This document shows positions 35,338 to 43,875 of a DNA stretch of 64,000 nucleotides, piece after piece. Position 1 is the stretch's first letter, and each line of letters opens with the position of its first letter. Under the pieces are notes generated by a model that searched no databases, was not told where the DNA came from, and saw only the letters and a program-made list of their open reading frames with translations. Origin of the DNA: Novosphingobium naphthalenivorans NBRC 102051 (GTDB taxonomy: Bacteria > Pseudomonadota > Alphaproteobacteria > Sphingomonadales > Sphingomonadaceae); assembly GCF_001590985.1 (NCBI RefSeq), contig NZ_BCTX01000020.1, positions 1-64,000 on the forward strand. The letters run 5' to 3'. The position numbers and the translations under genes were made by a program.

Positions 35338-36194
35338 CCTACTACCTCGGCATCGACGCTGGCGGCAGCCATTGCCGCGCGCGCCTGATCGACGCGCAGG
35401 GCAAGGTGATCGGGCACGGCAAGTCCGGCGCGGCCAATGCGCGCATCGGGCTGGACGCGCTCTATGGCACGCTGAAGGAAACGGTGGATCAGGCGGTGGC
35501 CGAAGCGGGTCTCAGCGGGGAACAGCGCGGCATGATCCACGCCGGCATGGGCATTGCCGGGATCACCCGCCCCGGCGTGCGCGAAGCGCTGGACGCCTTC
35601 GACTTCGGCCTGGCCTCGGCCGCCTATGCCACCGATGCGCAGATTGCCAATCTCGGCGCCCATGCCGGAGCCGACGGCGCGATCCTGATCATCGGCACCG
35701 GCAGTGCCGCGCAGCTGCGCGTCAACGGCGAGGACTTCACCATCGGCGGATACGGCTTTCCGATTTCGGATGAAGGCAGCGGCGCCGCGCTCGGACTATC
35801 CGCCATGCGCCATGCCTTGCGTGCGCTCGACGGGCGGACTCGCAAGACCGAACTCAGCGCCGCCGTCACGGAGCGCTTCGAGCATGATACCGCACAGGCC
35901 ATCGCCTGGATGGACCAGGCCACCCCGCGCGACTACGGCACTTTCGCGCCGTTGGTGATGGACTATGCCGAAGCGGACGATGCGATTGCCCGCTCGATCG
36001 TCGAGGACGCCGCCGCGCATATCGAGCGCTTCATCGAGACCATCTTCGAACGCGGTGCCTCCCGCTGCGCACTGGTGGGCGGGCTTTCCGCACGCATGAA
36101 GCCCTGGCTGCGCGCGCGCACGGTCGAACGGCTGAGCGAACCCGTGGGCGATGCCCTCGACGGCGCCCTGCGTCTGGCCGGCTATCCCGGCTGA
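35334..36194 (+). CDS. BadF/BadG-type amino sugar kinase (GlcNAc/MurNAc kinase candidate)
   Basis: 286 aa of the BadF/BadG/BcrA/BcrD ATPase family (actin-like fold). Visible motifs: phosphate 1 YLGIDAGGSHCRARL, phosphate 2 ILIIGTGSAAQL, then GGYGFPISDEGSGAALG, and CALVGGLSARMKPWL near the end. Members phosphorylate glucosamine, GlcNAc or, for clostridial MurK, both GlcNAc and MurNAc. No PTS MurP or AnmK is present in the window, so this is the best candidate to supply MurNAc-6-phosphate to MurQ. The ATG overlaps the dld stop, and GGAGAG lies upstream. Confidence 0.87.
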   Translation: MTYYLGIDAGGSHCRARLIDAQGKVIGHGKSGAANARIGLDALYGTLKETVDQAVAEAGLSGEQRGMIHAGMGIAGITRPGVREALDAFDFGLASAAYATDAQIANLGAHAGADGAILIIGTGSAAQLRVNGEDFTIGGYGFPISDEGSGAALGLSAMRHALRALDGRTRKTELSAAVTERFEHDTAQAIAWMDQATPRDYGTFAPLVMDYAEADDAIARSIVEDAAAHIERFIETIFERGASRCALVGGLSARMKPWLRARTVERLSEPVGDALDGALRLAGYPG

Positions 36195-36205
36195 CGGCCT
36201 TCATA

Positions 36206-36293
36206 CCAAGTCTCTGAGATGCTGACGCATCAGACTTGGAAAATGCTCAAGCGCCGCACGGGCTTAACCAAGTCCCGATGAGTCAGCTCATCG
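36206..36293. terminator. Two hairpins between converging operons
   Basis: Hairpin 1: CCAAGTCT (36206-36213) with AGACTTGG (36232-36239) and an inner GATGC/GCATC pair. Hairpin 2: CGATGAG (36276-36282), loop TCAG, CTCATCG (36287-36293), with another CCAAGTC just before it. They sit between the kinase and symporter stops and may end both transcripts. The repeated CCAAGTC suggests a repetitive element. Confidence 0.5.
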
Positions 36294-36303
36294 CGCCTTG
36301 CTA

Positions 36304-37530
36304 TCAAGCCTCCCCGGAACCACCCCAGCGGGCCACGGTAGCCGTTACCGTCAGGTTGGCACTGGCGCTGGCCACGGTCCGGGTCATGTCGAGCAGGCGG
36401 TCGAAGGGCAGCACGAAGCCGACGACCAGCGCGGTCTGCTCGGCCGAAACGCCCACCGCCGCCATCACCGCGGCCAGCATGAACAGCGAGGCCGACGGGA
36501 TCGGCGCCGTACCGAAAGCCGCCAGCGAACCGGTCAGCAATACGAGCGCCAGCATCATCGCATCGGGATGAACGCCCAGCGCCTGCAAGCTGAAAATGCT
36601 GAGCAGGCCGACGTACATCGCCGTGCCGTCCTTGCCGATGCTGGCGCCGATCGGCAGCACCGTGGAGGCGACGCCGGGCTCGATCTTCAAGTCTTCCAGC
36701 GCAATCTGCAGCGCCACCGGCAGTGTCGCGGCGGACGAGGCGGTGGAGAAGGCCACAACCAGCGCGTCGAGCGCCGCGCGGAAGAAGCCGCGGACCGAGA
36801 GCCGCGCCACCAGCTTGATCAGCGGCAGGTGCACCAGCACGATCTGCGCGATCACGCCGATGACGACGCAGAGCGCCAACATGCCGATATTGGTAAAGAC
36901 GGCCACGCCGTGCTCCGCCACCGCGCCCGCGATCAATGCGAGAACGCCAAGGGGCGTCAGTTCCATGACCAAAGCGACCAGATGGAACAGCACGCGCCCG
37001 GCCGATTGCAGCAGGTTCGCGACCGGTTTGCCCTCCTCGCCCGCGAGGACAACGCTGAAACCGAAGGCCATCGAGAAGAAGATGATCGCCAGCATGTCGC
37101 CTTCCGCCAGCGACTGGACGATGTTGATCGGCACGATCCCCATCAACTGGTCGTGGATAGACTTGGGCTCGCCCAGCGCATGGGCCTGCGCCGTGCCGAT
37201 CGCCGCCCCGGCGCCGGGCTCTATGAGCAGACCGATGACCATGCCGATGCTCACCGCACAGGCCGTGGTCGCGGCAAAGAGCGCGACGGTATGACCCCCG
37301 ACCACACCCAGCTTGCGCGGATCGGCCAGAGCGGTCACGCCCGATGCAATGCTGACGAAGACGATCGGCACCACCAGCATCCGGATCAACCGGACGAACA
37401 GTTCACCGAGAAACGCGATCCACGGCGCAGCGTCTGGCCAGAACAGGCCGATCAGGACGCCGCCCGCCAGCCCCGCCACGACCCTTTGCCAAAGTGGTAT
37501 ATCCAGCCAGCGTCGAAACAGGGATTTCAT
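36304..37530 (-). CDS. Dicarboxylate/amino acid:cation symporter (GltP/DctA type)
   Basis: 408 aa, DAACS family with about eight membrane helices and two re-entrant loops. Signatures: FVRLIRMLVVPIVFVSIASGV, AFSTASSAATLPVAL (serine-rich loop), IGASIGKDGTAMYVG, and a final helix with FDRLLDMTRTVASASANL. It imports glutamate, aspartate or C4-dicarboxylates with H+ or Na+. The ATG at 37530 overlaps the dgcA stop (TGATG), so it is the last gene of the dgcN-dgcA run. D-glutamate or glutamate-like substrates are inferred from that. Confidence 0.88.
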   Translation of the reverse strand: MKSLFRRWLDIPLWQRVVAGLAGGVLIGLFWPDAAPWIAFLGELFVRLIRMLVVPIVFVSIASGVTALADPRKLGVVGGHTVALFAATTACAVSIGMVIGLLIEPGAGAAIGTAQAHALGEPKSIHDQLMGIVPINIVQSLAEGDMLAIIFFSMAFGFSVVLAGEEGKPVANLLQSAGRVLFHLVALVMELTPLGVLALIAGAVAEHGVAVFTNIGMLALCVVIGVIAQIVLVHLPLIKLVARLSVRGFFRAALDALVVAFSTASSAATLPVALQIALEDLKIEPGVASTVLPIGASIGKDGTAMYVGLLSIFSLQALGVHPDAMMLALVLLTGSLAAFGTAPIPSASLFMLAAVMAAVGVSAEQTALVVGFVLPFDRLLDMTRTVASASANLTVTATVARWGGSGEA

Positions 37531-38573
37531 CAAGGCTCCAATGCGTGATCCGCGACCGGCGGCGGGGACATCGTGCCGGTCTGGAGACCGCCCCAGAAAC
37601 CCGCATCCGGTCCGTGCAGCATACCCTCTTCGCAAGTCACGCCGCCCTCCCGATCCTGGGCCAGCCAGACCGGTCCGTCCAGATCGACGAAAGCGCTGTC
37701 CGCAGCTATCACCAGCGCGGGCGCGATCGACAGCGAGGAACAGACCATGCATCCGGTCATCCGCGCCAGCCCGCGCGCTTTCGCCGCTTCGGCCAGTTCC
37801 AGCGCGGCCGTCAGCCCTCCGGCCTTGTCGAGCTTGATGTTGACGACGTGATAGCCGTCCGGAAGCGTTTCGAGATCCTGCGCGACGTGGATGGATTCGT
37901 CAGCCGCGATCGGGATCGCCGAGGAGAACCCCGCCAGCGCCCCGTCCTCGCCCACCGGAAGCGGCTGTTCGAGCAGGTCCACGCGCAGATCGGCCATCAG
38001 CCGCTGCAGACCGGCCACTTCGTCGATGGTCCAGCTCTCGTTGGGATCGACGATCAGCCGCGGGCGTGGTGCCATCTCGCGCACGGCGCGAAGCTGCGCG
38101 GCCGGATCGTTGCGATCCACCTTGACCTTGATGAGCGGTACGCGTGCCAGCTCCCGGGCCGCAGCGCCCATGCGCTCCGGCGTATCGAGCCCGACCGTCA
38201 GCGCCGTCGCGACCGGCCGCAGCGAACCCGTCCTGCCGAGCATCGCCGTAACGCTGGTGCCGGCCAGACGGGCTTCCAGATCCCACAAGGCGCAATCAAC
38301 CGCATTGCGCGCCGCGCCATACGGCATCAGCCGCAGGAGGTCGGCACGGCCCGCCCCCTGCTCCAGCGCGCCGCGCAGCGCTTCGATCGCGGCGATCGTC
38401 GTTTCCACAGTCTCGCCATAGCGCGGATAAGGCACGCATTCGCCGCGCCCGGTCACGCCTTCCTGTTCGATCACGACAGTCACGACTTGCGCTTCGGTCT
38501 TTGCCCCGCGCGAGATGCGGAACGGACGCAGGAGCGGAAATGTCTCGGCGAAAACGGTCAGGCTGCGGGTCAT
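37530..38573 (-). CDS. dgcA: Enolase-superfamily racemase of D-glutamate catabolism (DgcA type)
   Basis: 347 aa of the muconate-lactonizing/dipeptide-epimerase subgroup. Visible residues: Lys149 and Lys151 (IKVKVD), Asp176 (VDPNESW), Glu202 (LEQP), Asp225 (ADES) and Lys247/Lys250 (IKLDKAGG). By sequence alone it could be an L-Ala-D/L-Glu epimerase. The coupled DUF1611 gene upstream points to the DgcN-DgcA pathway, where N-acetyl-D-glutamate is converted to the L form. Either way it acts on D-Glu from peptidoglycan. It follows dgcN by nine bases, with AGATAGG before the ATG. Confidence 0.8.
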   Translation of the reverse strand: MTRSLTVFAETFPLLRPFRISRGAKTEAQVVTVVIEQEGVTGRGECVPYPRYGETVETTIAAIEALRGALEQGAGRADLLRLMPYGAARNAVDCALWDLEARLAGTSVTAMLGRTGSLRPVATALTVGLDTPERMGAAARELARVPLIKVKVDRNDPAAQLRAVREMAPRPRLIVDPNESWTIDEVAGLQRLMADLRVDLLEQPLPVGEDGALAGFSSAIPIAADESIHVAQDLETLPDGYHVVNIKLDKAGGLTAALELAEAAKARGLARMTGCMVCSSLSIAPALVIAADSAFVDLDGPVWLAQDREGGVTCEEGMLHGPDAGFWGGLQTGTMSPPPVADHALEP

Positions 38574-38582
38574 GGGCCTATC

Positions 38583-39617
38583 TCAGACAGCCTCGCCCGC
38601 TTTGGCAAGCGAACGGGCCGGATTGAGCACCTCATCGACGATCGCGTCCACGCCCATGCGATAGGGATCGGTGCAAGGCAGGGCGAGCTCATCCTCGATG
38701 CGGGCACACAGTGCCCTGGCCTCTTCCTCGCCCAGTGCCGAAGTGTTCAGGGCGATGCCCGCGATGCGGACCTGCGGGCTGGTGAGCTGGGCCACCTTGA
38801 GGTTGGCGGCGATGCATTCCGCAAGGCCGGGCAGCGCACGCCCCGGAAGGCCGCGCATGTCGGTGCGCGCGGGATCGTGGCACATCACCAGCACATCGGG
38901 CTGGGCACCGTGCAGCAGGCCGGTCGAAACCCCGGCAAATGACGGGTGGAACAGCGAGCCCTGCCCTTCGATCAGGTCCCATCCGCCATCCTCGCGTGCG
39001 GGGGAAAGCTGCTCGATCGCGCCCGAGATGAAATCGGCCACCACGGCGTCAAGCGGCACGCCGTCTCCGGCGATCAGGATACCCGTCTGCCCGGTTGCGC
39101 GGAAATCGGCCTTGAGGCCGCGCGCCTGCATGGCGCGGGCAAGGCACAGGGTCGTGTACATCTTGCCCACCGAACAATCGGTGCCGACCGTCAGCAGGCG
39201 GTTGCCTGCGCGGAACCGCCCAGTGCCAATGGGAATGTTCGGCTTCGGATCGCGCACATCGTGCAGGGTGCGGCCGGTGCGGGCCGCAGTCGCGACGAGG
39301 CGCGGTTCATCCTTCAGGCGGCTGTGCAGCCCCGAAGCGACATCCAGGCCGGCTTCCATCGCCGCGATCGAATCCTCGATCAGATCCTCGCCCAGAGTGC
39401 CCCCGGCATTGGCGATACCGAGCACGAGCGTGCGTGCACCGGCGGCGACCGCTTCGGCAAACCCCATCCGGGGCAGGCCCAGCGTCAACGGGCAGTCATC
39501 GTGGCGGAATTCGCCAACACAGATGTCGGGCCGGAACACGGCGAGCCCGCGGGAGGTCTTGATCCCGATGTCGTCGCTGGAGTGACCGAGGTAGAGAAGA
39601 TAGGGCGTGGCGATCAT
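38583..39617 (-). CDS. dgcN: DUF1611 protein, D-glutamate N-acetyltransferase (DgcN type)
   Basis: 344 aa of the DUF1611 family with N- and C-terminal parts. A P-loop-like motif GTDCSVGKMYT is at 145-155, then GQTGILIAGDG and IEGQGSLFHPSFAGVS. DUF1611 proteins were formerly annotated as NAD-dependent epimerases. The characterised group DgcN acetylates D-glutamate as the first step of a D-Glu pathway with DgcA, under a LysR regulator DgcR. All three genes are present here in that setting. A LysR-type dyad lies 84 bases upstream of the start. Confidence 0.8.
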   Translation of the reverse strand: MIATPYLLYLGHSSDDIGIKTSRGLAVFRPDICVGEFRHDDCPLTLGLPRMGFAEAVAAGARTLVLGIANAGGTLGEDLIEDSIAAMEAGLDVASGLHSRLKDEPRLVATAARTGRTLHDVRDPKPNIPIGTGRFRAGNRLLTVGTDCSVGKMYTTLCLARAMQARGLKADFRATGQTGILIAGDGVPLDAVVADFISGAIEQLSPAREDGGWDLIEGQGSLFHPSFAGVSTGLLHGAQPDVLVMCHDPARTDMRGLPGRALPGLAECIAANLKVAQLTSPQVRIAGIALNTSALGEEEARALCARIEDELALPCTDPYRMGVDAIVDEVLNPARSLAKAGEAV

Positions 39618-39700
39618 TGGCGTTTGGCTCTGTTTTTCCGTGGCCAGCCAGTTCTATCGCCATGACCGGAAAGCCCCCAATATCCAACGCCATGCGCCCT

Positions 39701-39715
39701 ATAGCACGGAGCTAT
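39701..39715. promoter_or_regulatory. Candidate DgcR box upstream of dgcN
   Basis: ATAG-CACGGAG-CTAT, a 15-bp LysR-type dyad (T-N11-A form), within the longer palindrome CTATAGC/GCTATAG (39699-39717). It overlaps the dgcR stop codon and lies 84 bases upstream of dgcN. A 13/15 copy lies upstream of the acylase gene at 47172. Confidence 0.6.
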
Positions 39716-40596
39716 AGCTGCTCGATCACGCCCGCCAGCAGTTCCAGGAAATCCGACGCGGCGCGCGAGGGCGGCCGATTCTGGAGATAGACGGCATTGA
39801 TGTCGAACGTCAGCGCCGGCTGCAGCGGACGGCTGGCAAGACCCGAGGCACAGACCGCTGCCGCCGTGAAGTTGTCGACGATCGCCATGCCCACGCCCGC
39901 GCGGACAAGCCCCGCCGCGATGTAATAGGTCCGCGCCGAGACCACTTCGTCGAGCACGACATCGAGCCGGTTCAGCTCGCTCGCCAACATCTGGCCGATC
40001 GGACCGCTCTGGACCGGACTGATGAACTTGTGCTCACGCAGATCATCGAGATGCAGGCGCGAAGGCGCATCGGGGATATCCTGCTCGCGAAACAGCACGA
40101 CCAGTTCCCCCTCGCCGATGACCTGATGAGTCACAGGCGCGGACGGGGGCACTTCGAAGCTGATGGCGATGTCTGTCTCGCGCTCGTAGAGCTTGCGCAC
40201 CATCTCATCGTGGTGGAGCGTCTGGAGGTCGAAGAGAATGTCCTCGTGCCCGGCCATGAACTGGGCCACGGCATCGGGGATCGCGCCCAGCCCCAGCGAG
40301 GGCAATGCCGAAACCCGCAACAGGCTGCCGCGCCCCTGCCGCATGTTCTGGCAGGCCTGCCGCAGCGAGCGCACGCGGTCCTGTATCTCGGTGACTTCGC
40401 CGAACAGGGTGCGGGCGTCCTGCGTCGGAATCAGCCGCCCTTTCGAGCGCTCGAAGAGCGGCAATCCGATCGACTTTTCCGCATGGCGCAGAACTTTTGT
40501 CACCGATGGCTGCGAGACATTGAGCGAGCGGGCCGCAGCGCTCACCGTGCCGTGGAGATAAACGGCGTGAAAGACTTCGATCTGGCGCAGGTTCAT
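39712..40596 (-). CDS. dgcR: LysR-type regulator of D-glutamate genes (DgcR-like)
   Basis: 294 aa. Helix-turn-helix at about 1-60 (LRQIEVFHAVYLHGTVSAAARSLNVSQPSVTKVLRHAEKSIG) and a LysR effector domain (ALPSLGLGAIPDAVAQFMAGHEDI, HHDEMVRKLYERETDIAIS). It lies upstream of dgcN on the same strand with a 94-base gap, and divergent from the D-aminoacylase gene. It probably senses D-glutamate or a derivative and activates dgcN-dgcA. AAAGG lies before the ATG. The family is certain, and its role is inferred from the neighbours and the dyads. Confidence 0.82.
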   Translation of the reverse strand: MNLRQIEVFHAVYLHGTVSAAARSLNVSQPSVTKVLRHAEKSIGLPLFERSKGRLIPTQDARTLFGEVTEIQDRVRSLRQACQNMRQGRGSLLRVSALPSLGLGAIPDAVAQFMAGHEDILFDLQTLHHDEMVRKLYERETDIAISFEVPPSAPVTHQVIGEGELVVLFREQDIPDAPSRLHLDDLREHKFISPVQSGPIGQMLASELNRLDVVLDEVVSARTYYIAAGLVRAGVGMAIVDNFTAAAVCASGLASRPLQPALTFDINAVYLQNRPPSRAASDFLELLAGVIEQL

Positions 40597-40686
40597 GGAA
40601 TGGCCTTTGTCTGCATCTGGTTCCGGGGGGTACAGGACCGTCGCGAGGACGTCATACTATAGACACCCCGCCCCGGCTGGACAGCC

Positions 40687-40701
40687 ATGCATCCGGGTTA
40701 T
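40687..40701. promoter_or_regulatory. Weak DgcR-box-like site in the dgcR/D-aminoacylase gap
   Basis: ATGC-ATCCGGG-TTAT shares the GGGYTAT half and outer AT of the stronger boxes. It lies in the 225-bp divergent gap, where autoregulation would be expected. The match is weak. Confidence 0.3.
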
Positions 40702-40821
40702 GGACCGAAAAAAGCCAAGGGCTGGACTGGCTTGATACCATCGGTGACTTTGCCGCACTCCGCCGTCTAGAGTGGCGGCCTGTTCCGGTCCTGCCGCCGC
40801 TTCGCTCACTGGGGAATTTCC

Positions 40822-42447
40822 ATGCCGTCTTCGCCCACCGCGCCTCGCAAGTCCCATGTGCTGTTCCGGCTTCTGGCCGCAAGCTCGCTGCTCGCGGCCG
40901 GTGCCTGCGCCACCACCTCCGGACAACAGCACTACGATGTCGTCATCCATGGCGGGACCATCTACGACGGCAGCGATGCCAAGCCGTTTGTGGGCGACGT
41001 CGCCCTCACCGGAGACCGGATCGTCTATGTCGGTCCGTCCGCCCCCGGAGCCGCCAGCCGCACGATCGAGGCGCAGGGCATGATCGTGACGCCCGGCTTC
41101 ATCGACGCCCATACCCATGCCGATGTCTTCATCCGCTCCCCCGATCCCGCCCAGCGGGTCAACGCCGCCTGGCTCGATCAGGGCGCCTCGACCGTCGTGA
41201 TCGGCGTCGATGGCGGCGGCACGCCCGATGTCGCGGACGATGCGCGCAAACTGCAGGCCTCGGGAATCGGCACCAATGCCGTGCCGTTCGTCGGCTTCGG
41301 CGCCGTGCGCGAACGGGTGCTGGGCGATGATGCCCGCGCACCGGATGCCGCCGAACTCGACAAGATGAAGGCCCTCGTCGCCAAGGGCATGTGCGAAGGC
41401 GCGGTGGGCTTTTCCACCGGCCTGTTCTACGCCCCGCAAAGTTTCGCGAAGACCGAAGAAGTCGTGGCCGTGGCGCGCGAGGCCGCCAAGCGCGGCGGCA
41501 TCTACGATACGCACCAGCGCGACGAATCCAGCTATACCATCGGCCTGCTCGGCTCGGTCGACGAAGCCATCCGGATCGGCCGCGAGGCTGGGATGCCGGT
41601 GCACTTCGCGCACATCAAGGCACTGGGCGTCGATGTGCAGGGCGAGGCCGGCGACGTGATCGCGCGGATCAACAAAGCCCGCGCGCAAGGCATCGACGTG
41701 ACGGCCGACCAGTATCCCTGGCTGGCTTCCGGTTCGAGCCTCGATGCCTCGCTGCTGCCGCGCTGGTCGGTCGACGGCGGCGACAAGGCCCTGCTCGCCC
41801 GCCTCGACGATCCCGCGACAAATGCCCGCATCCGCAAGGAAATGATCGAGAACATGCGCCGCCGGGGCGGCCCGTCCTCGCTGCTGCTGACCGCGCAAGG
41901 CTATCCCTGGACCGGCAAGACTCTTGCCCAGATCGCCGGGGACTGGAACATCGATCCGATCGAGGCCGCACTGCGGATCATCCGCCAGAGCGCGGAAAAA
42001 GGCGGCGGCGGCACCGACGTCGCCTCGTTCAACATGGCCGAACCCGACGTCGAGCAGTTCATGAAGCAGCCGTGGATCGTGACCTCCTCCGACGGGTCGA
42101 ACGGCCACCCGCGCATGTTCGCGACCTATCCCGAGAAATACGTCAAGTACGTCAAGGAGCGCAAAGTCATCGATCTCGGCACATTCGTGCGCCAGTCGAC
42201 CGGCCGCGTGGCCGACATCTACAAGATCGACCATCGCGGTTATCTGAAACCCGGCTATTTCGCCGACGTGCTGGTGTTCGACCCCGATCATTTCGCGCCG
42301 CGTGCAGACTACGTGCACCCGCGCGAACTCAGCGTCGGCGTGAAGGCGCTGTTCGTGAACGGCACGCTGGCTGTCGAGAACAGCCAGACCACCGGTGCAA
42401 GGCCCGGCCGGGTGCTGCTGCGTCCGGCCCCTGCCGGTTGCCCCTGA
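40822..42447 (+). CDS. N-acyl-D-amino-acid deacylase (D-aminoacylase), lipoprotein
   Basis: 541 aa amidohydrolase. Signal peptide with lipobox AAGAC (Cys29), so it is anchored in the envelope. The N-terminal beta part ([14 protein letters not shown]) leads to the metal motif [10 protein letters not shown] (His97, His99). Later come [20 protein letters not shown] and [18 protein letters not shown]-aminoacylases release D-amino acids from N-acyl-D-amino acids. The next gene, dadA, would oxidise such products. GGGGAA lies before the ATG. Substrate detail (D-Glu, D-Ala or peptide) is not visible. Confidence 0.87.
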   Translation: MPSSPTAPRKSHVLFRLLAASSLLAAGACATTSGQQHYDVVIHGGTIYDGSDAKPFVGDVALTGDRIVYVGPSAPGAASRTIEAQGMIVTPGFIDAHTHADVFIRSPDPAQRVNAAWLDQGASTVVIGVDGGGTPDVADDARKLQASGIGTNAVPFVGFGAVRERVLGDDARAPDAAELDKMKALVAKGMCEGAVGFSTGLFYAPQSFAKTEEVVAVAREAAKRGGIYDTHQRDESSYTIGLLGSVDEAIRIGREAGMPVHFAHIKALGVDVQGEAGDVIARINKARAQGIDVTADQYPWLASGSSLDASLLPRWSVDGGDKALLARLDDPATNARIRKEMIENMRRRGGPSSLLLTAQGYPWTGKTLAQIAGDWNIDPIEAALRIIRQSAEKGGGGTDVASFNMAEPDVEQFMKQPWIVTSSDGSNGHPRMFATYPEKYVKYVKERKVIDLGTFVRQSTGRVADIYKIDHRGYLKPGYFADVLVFDPDHFAPRADYVHPRELSVGVKALFVNGTLAVENSQTTGARPGRVLLRPAPAGCP

Positions 42448-42467
42448 GCGCGGATCGCCCTCCCCCC

Positions 42468-43721
42468 ATGCAGATCCTCGTTCTGGGCGCTGGTGTCGTC
42501 GGCGTCACTTCGGCCTATTACCTCGCCCGCGCGGGACACGAAGTCACCGTCGTGGATCGCCAGCCGGGCGTCGCGCTGGAAACCAGCTTCGCCAATGCCG
42601 GGCAAGTCTCTCCCGGCTATGCCGCTCCCTGGGCCGCGCCGGGTATTCCGCGCAAGGCACTGCGCTGGCTCTTTGCCCGCCACGCGCCGCTAGTGCTGCA
42701 TCCCTCACTCGATCCGGCCTTGCTGCGCTGGCTCGCGGCCATGCTGCGCAACTGTACCGAGACCCGCTACCACGTGAACAAGGCGCGGATGATGCGCCTG
42801 GCCGAATACAGCCGTGATTGCCTGCGCGAACTGCGTCAGGACACGGCGCTTACTTACGACCAAGGCACACTCGGCACGCTGCAGGTCTTCCGGACGCAGC
42901 AGCAGCTCGATGCCAGTGCCAAGGACGTCGCCATCCTGCGCGAGCTGGGCGTGCCGCACGATCTGCTCGACCGCGACGGCTGCCTTCTGGCAGAACCCGC
43001 GCTGGCCAGCGCCACGGCCCCGATCGCCGGCGGCCTGCGCCTGCCTGGCGACGAGACCGGCGATTGCCATGTCTTCACCACGGCCCTTGCCCGCAAGGCC
43101 GAGGCGCTCGGCGTGCGCTTCCTCCAGAACGTGACCATCGAGGGCATCGACACGGCCTTGGGCATGGTCGAGGCCGTGAGGACCAGTGCCGGCCGGCTCG
43201 ATGCCGACCGCTACCTGCTCGCGCTCGGCAGCTTCTCCCCCGCCATGGTGCGCGGCCTGGGCCTGCGGCTGCCGATCTATCCGGTGAAGGGCTACTCGTT
43301 GACAGTCCCCGTCACCGATGCCTCCGGGGCGCCGCGCTCCACCGTTCTCGACGAGACCTACAAAGTCGCTCTCACGCGCCTCGGCGACCGTATTCGCGTG
43401 GGCGGCATGGCCGAACTGGCCGGTTTTGACCTGAGCCTGCCGGAACGGCGGCGCGAAACGCTGGCGCTTTCACTCGGCAGCCTGTTCCCGCACGGCGGCC
43501 GGGAACGGGACGCTGCATTCTGGTGCGGCCTGCGCCCGATGACGCCCGACGGCACGCCGGTCATCGGCGGCACGCCCCTGCCCAATCTCTTCACCAATTG
43601 CGGCCATGGCACGCTCGGCTGGACGATGGCCTGCGGCTCGGCTCAGCTTGTCGCCGATCTCATCAGCGGCCGAACGCCCGCGATCGAGACGGCGGACCTC
43701 GCCCTCTCCCGCTACCTCTAA
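42468..43721 (+). CDS. dadA: D-amino acid dehydrogenase
   Basis: 417 aa FAD-dependent oxidoreductase. It has the dinucleotide motif [25 protein letters not shown] at the N-terminus and the DadA-specific [22 protein letters not shown] just after. [11 protein letters not shown] in the middle, [14 protein letters not shown] and [16 protein letters not shown] at the end also fit. It deaminates D-alanine and other D-amino acids to oxo acids, with electrons going to the respiratory chain. The ATG at 42468 lies 20 bases after the D-aminoacylase stop; the longer frame is shadow of that gene. A strong terminator follows. Confidence 0.93.
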   Translation: MQILVLGAGVVGVTSAYYLARAGHEVTVVDRQPGVALETSFANAGQVSPGYAAPWAAPGIPRKALRWLFARHAPLVLHPSLDPALLRWLAAMLRNCTETRYHVNKARMMRLAEYSRDCLRELRQDTALTYDQGTLGTLQVFRTQQQLDASAKDVAILRELGVPHDLLDRDGCLLAEPALASATAPIAGGLRLPGDETGDCHVFTTALARKAEALGVRFLQNVTIEGIDTALGMVEAVRTSAGRLDADRYLLALGSFSPAMVRGLGLRLPIYPVKGYSLTVPVTDASGAPRSTVLDETYKVALTRLGDRIRVGGMAELAGFDLSLPERRRETLALSLGSLFPHGGRERDAAFWCGLRPMTPDGTPVIGGTPLPNLFTNCGHGTLGWTMACGSAQLVADLISGRTPAIETADLALSRYL

Positions 43722-43742
43722 GCCTCGTCACCAGAACGCGAT

Positions 43743-43777
43743 AAGGCCGGCTGGCGATATGTTCGCCAGCCGGCCTT
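43743..43777 (+). terminator. Rho-independent terminator after dadA
   Basis: Perfect 15-bp stem AAGGCCGGCTGGCGA (43743-43757), five-base loop TATGT, then its complement (43763-43777) followed by a short T-run. Confidence 0.8.
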
Positions 43778-43837
43778 TGCGACCCGGGGGGACCGAAACG
43801 GTCGCGGGGGAAGCGCAGTCGGATTTCCAGAAAGAAA

Positions 43838-43869
43838 CCGCCGGACGGGTGTGAGGCCCCGCCCGGCGG
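43838..43869 (-). terminator. Terminator of the TonB receptor gene
   Basis: CCGCCGG (43838-43844) pairs with CCGGCGG (43863-43869) and an inner GGG/CCC. On the minus strand it is followed by TTTCTTTC, just after the receptor stop at 43876. Confidence 0.65.
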
Positions 43870-43875
43870 GCTCTT

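Noticed and set aside
41391..42467. N-terminal extension of dadA
   Set aside because: The open frame extends back through the D-aminoacylase gene in another frame. The FAD motif begins at the ATG 42468.
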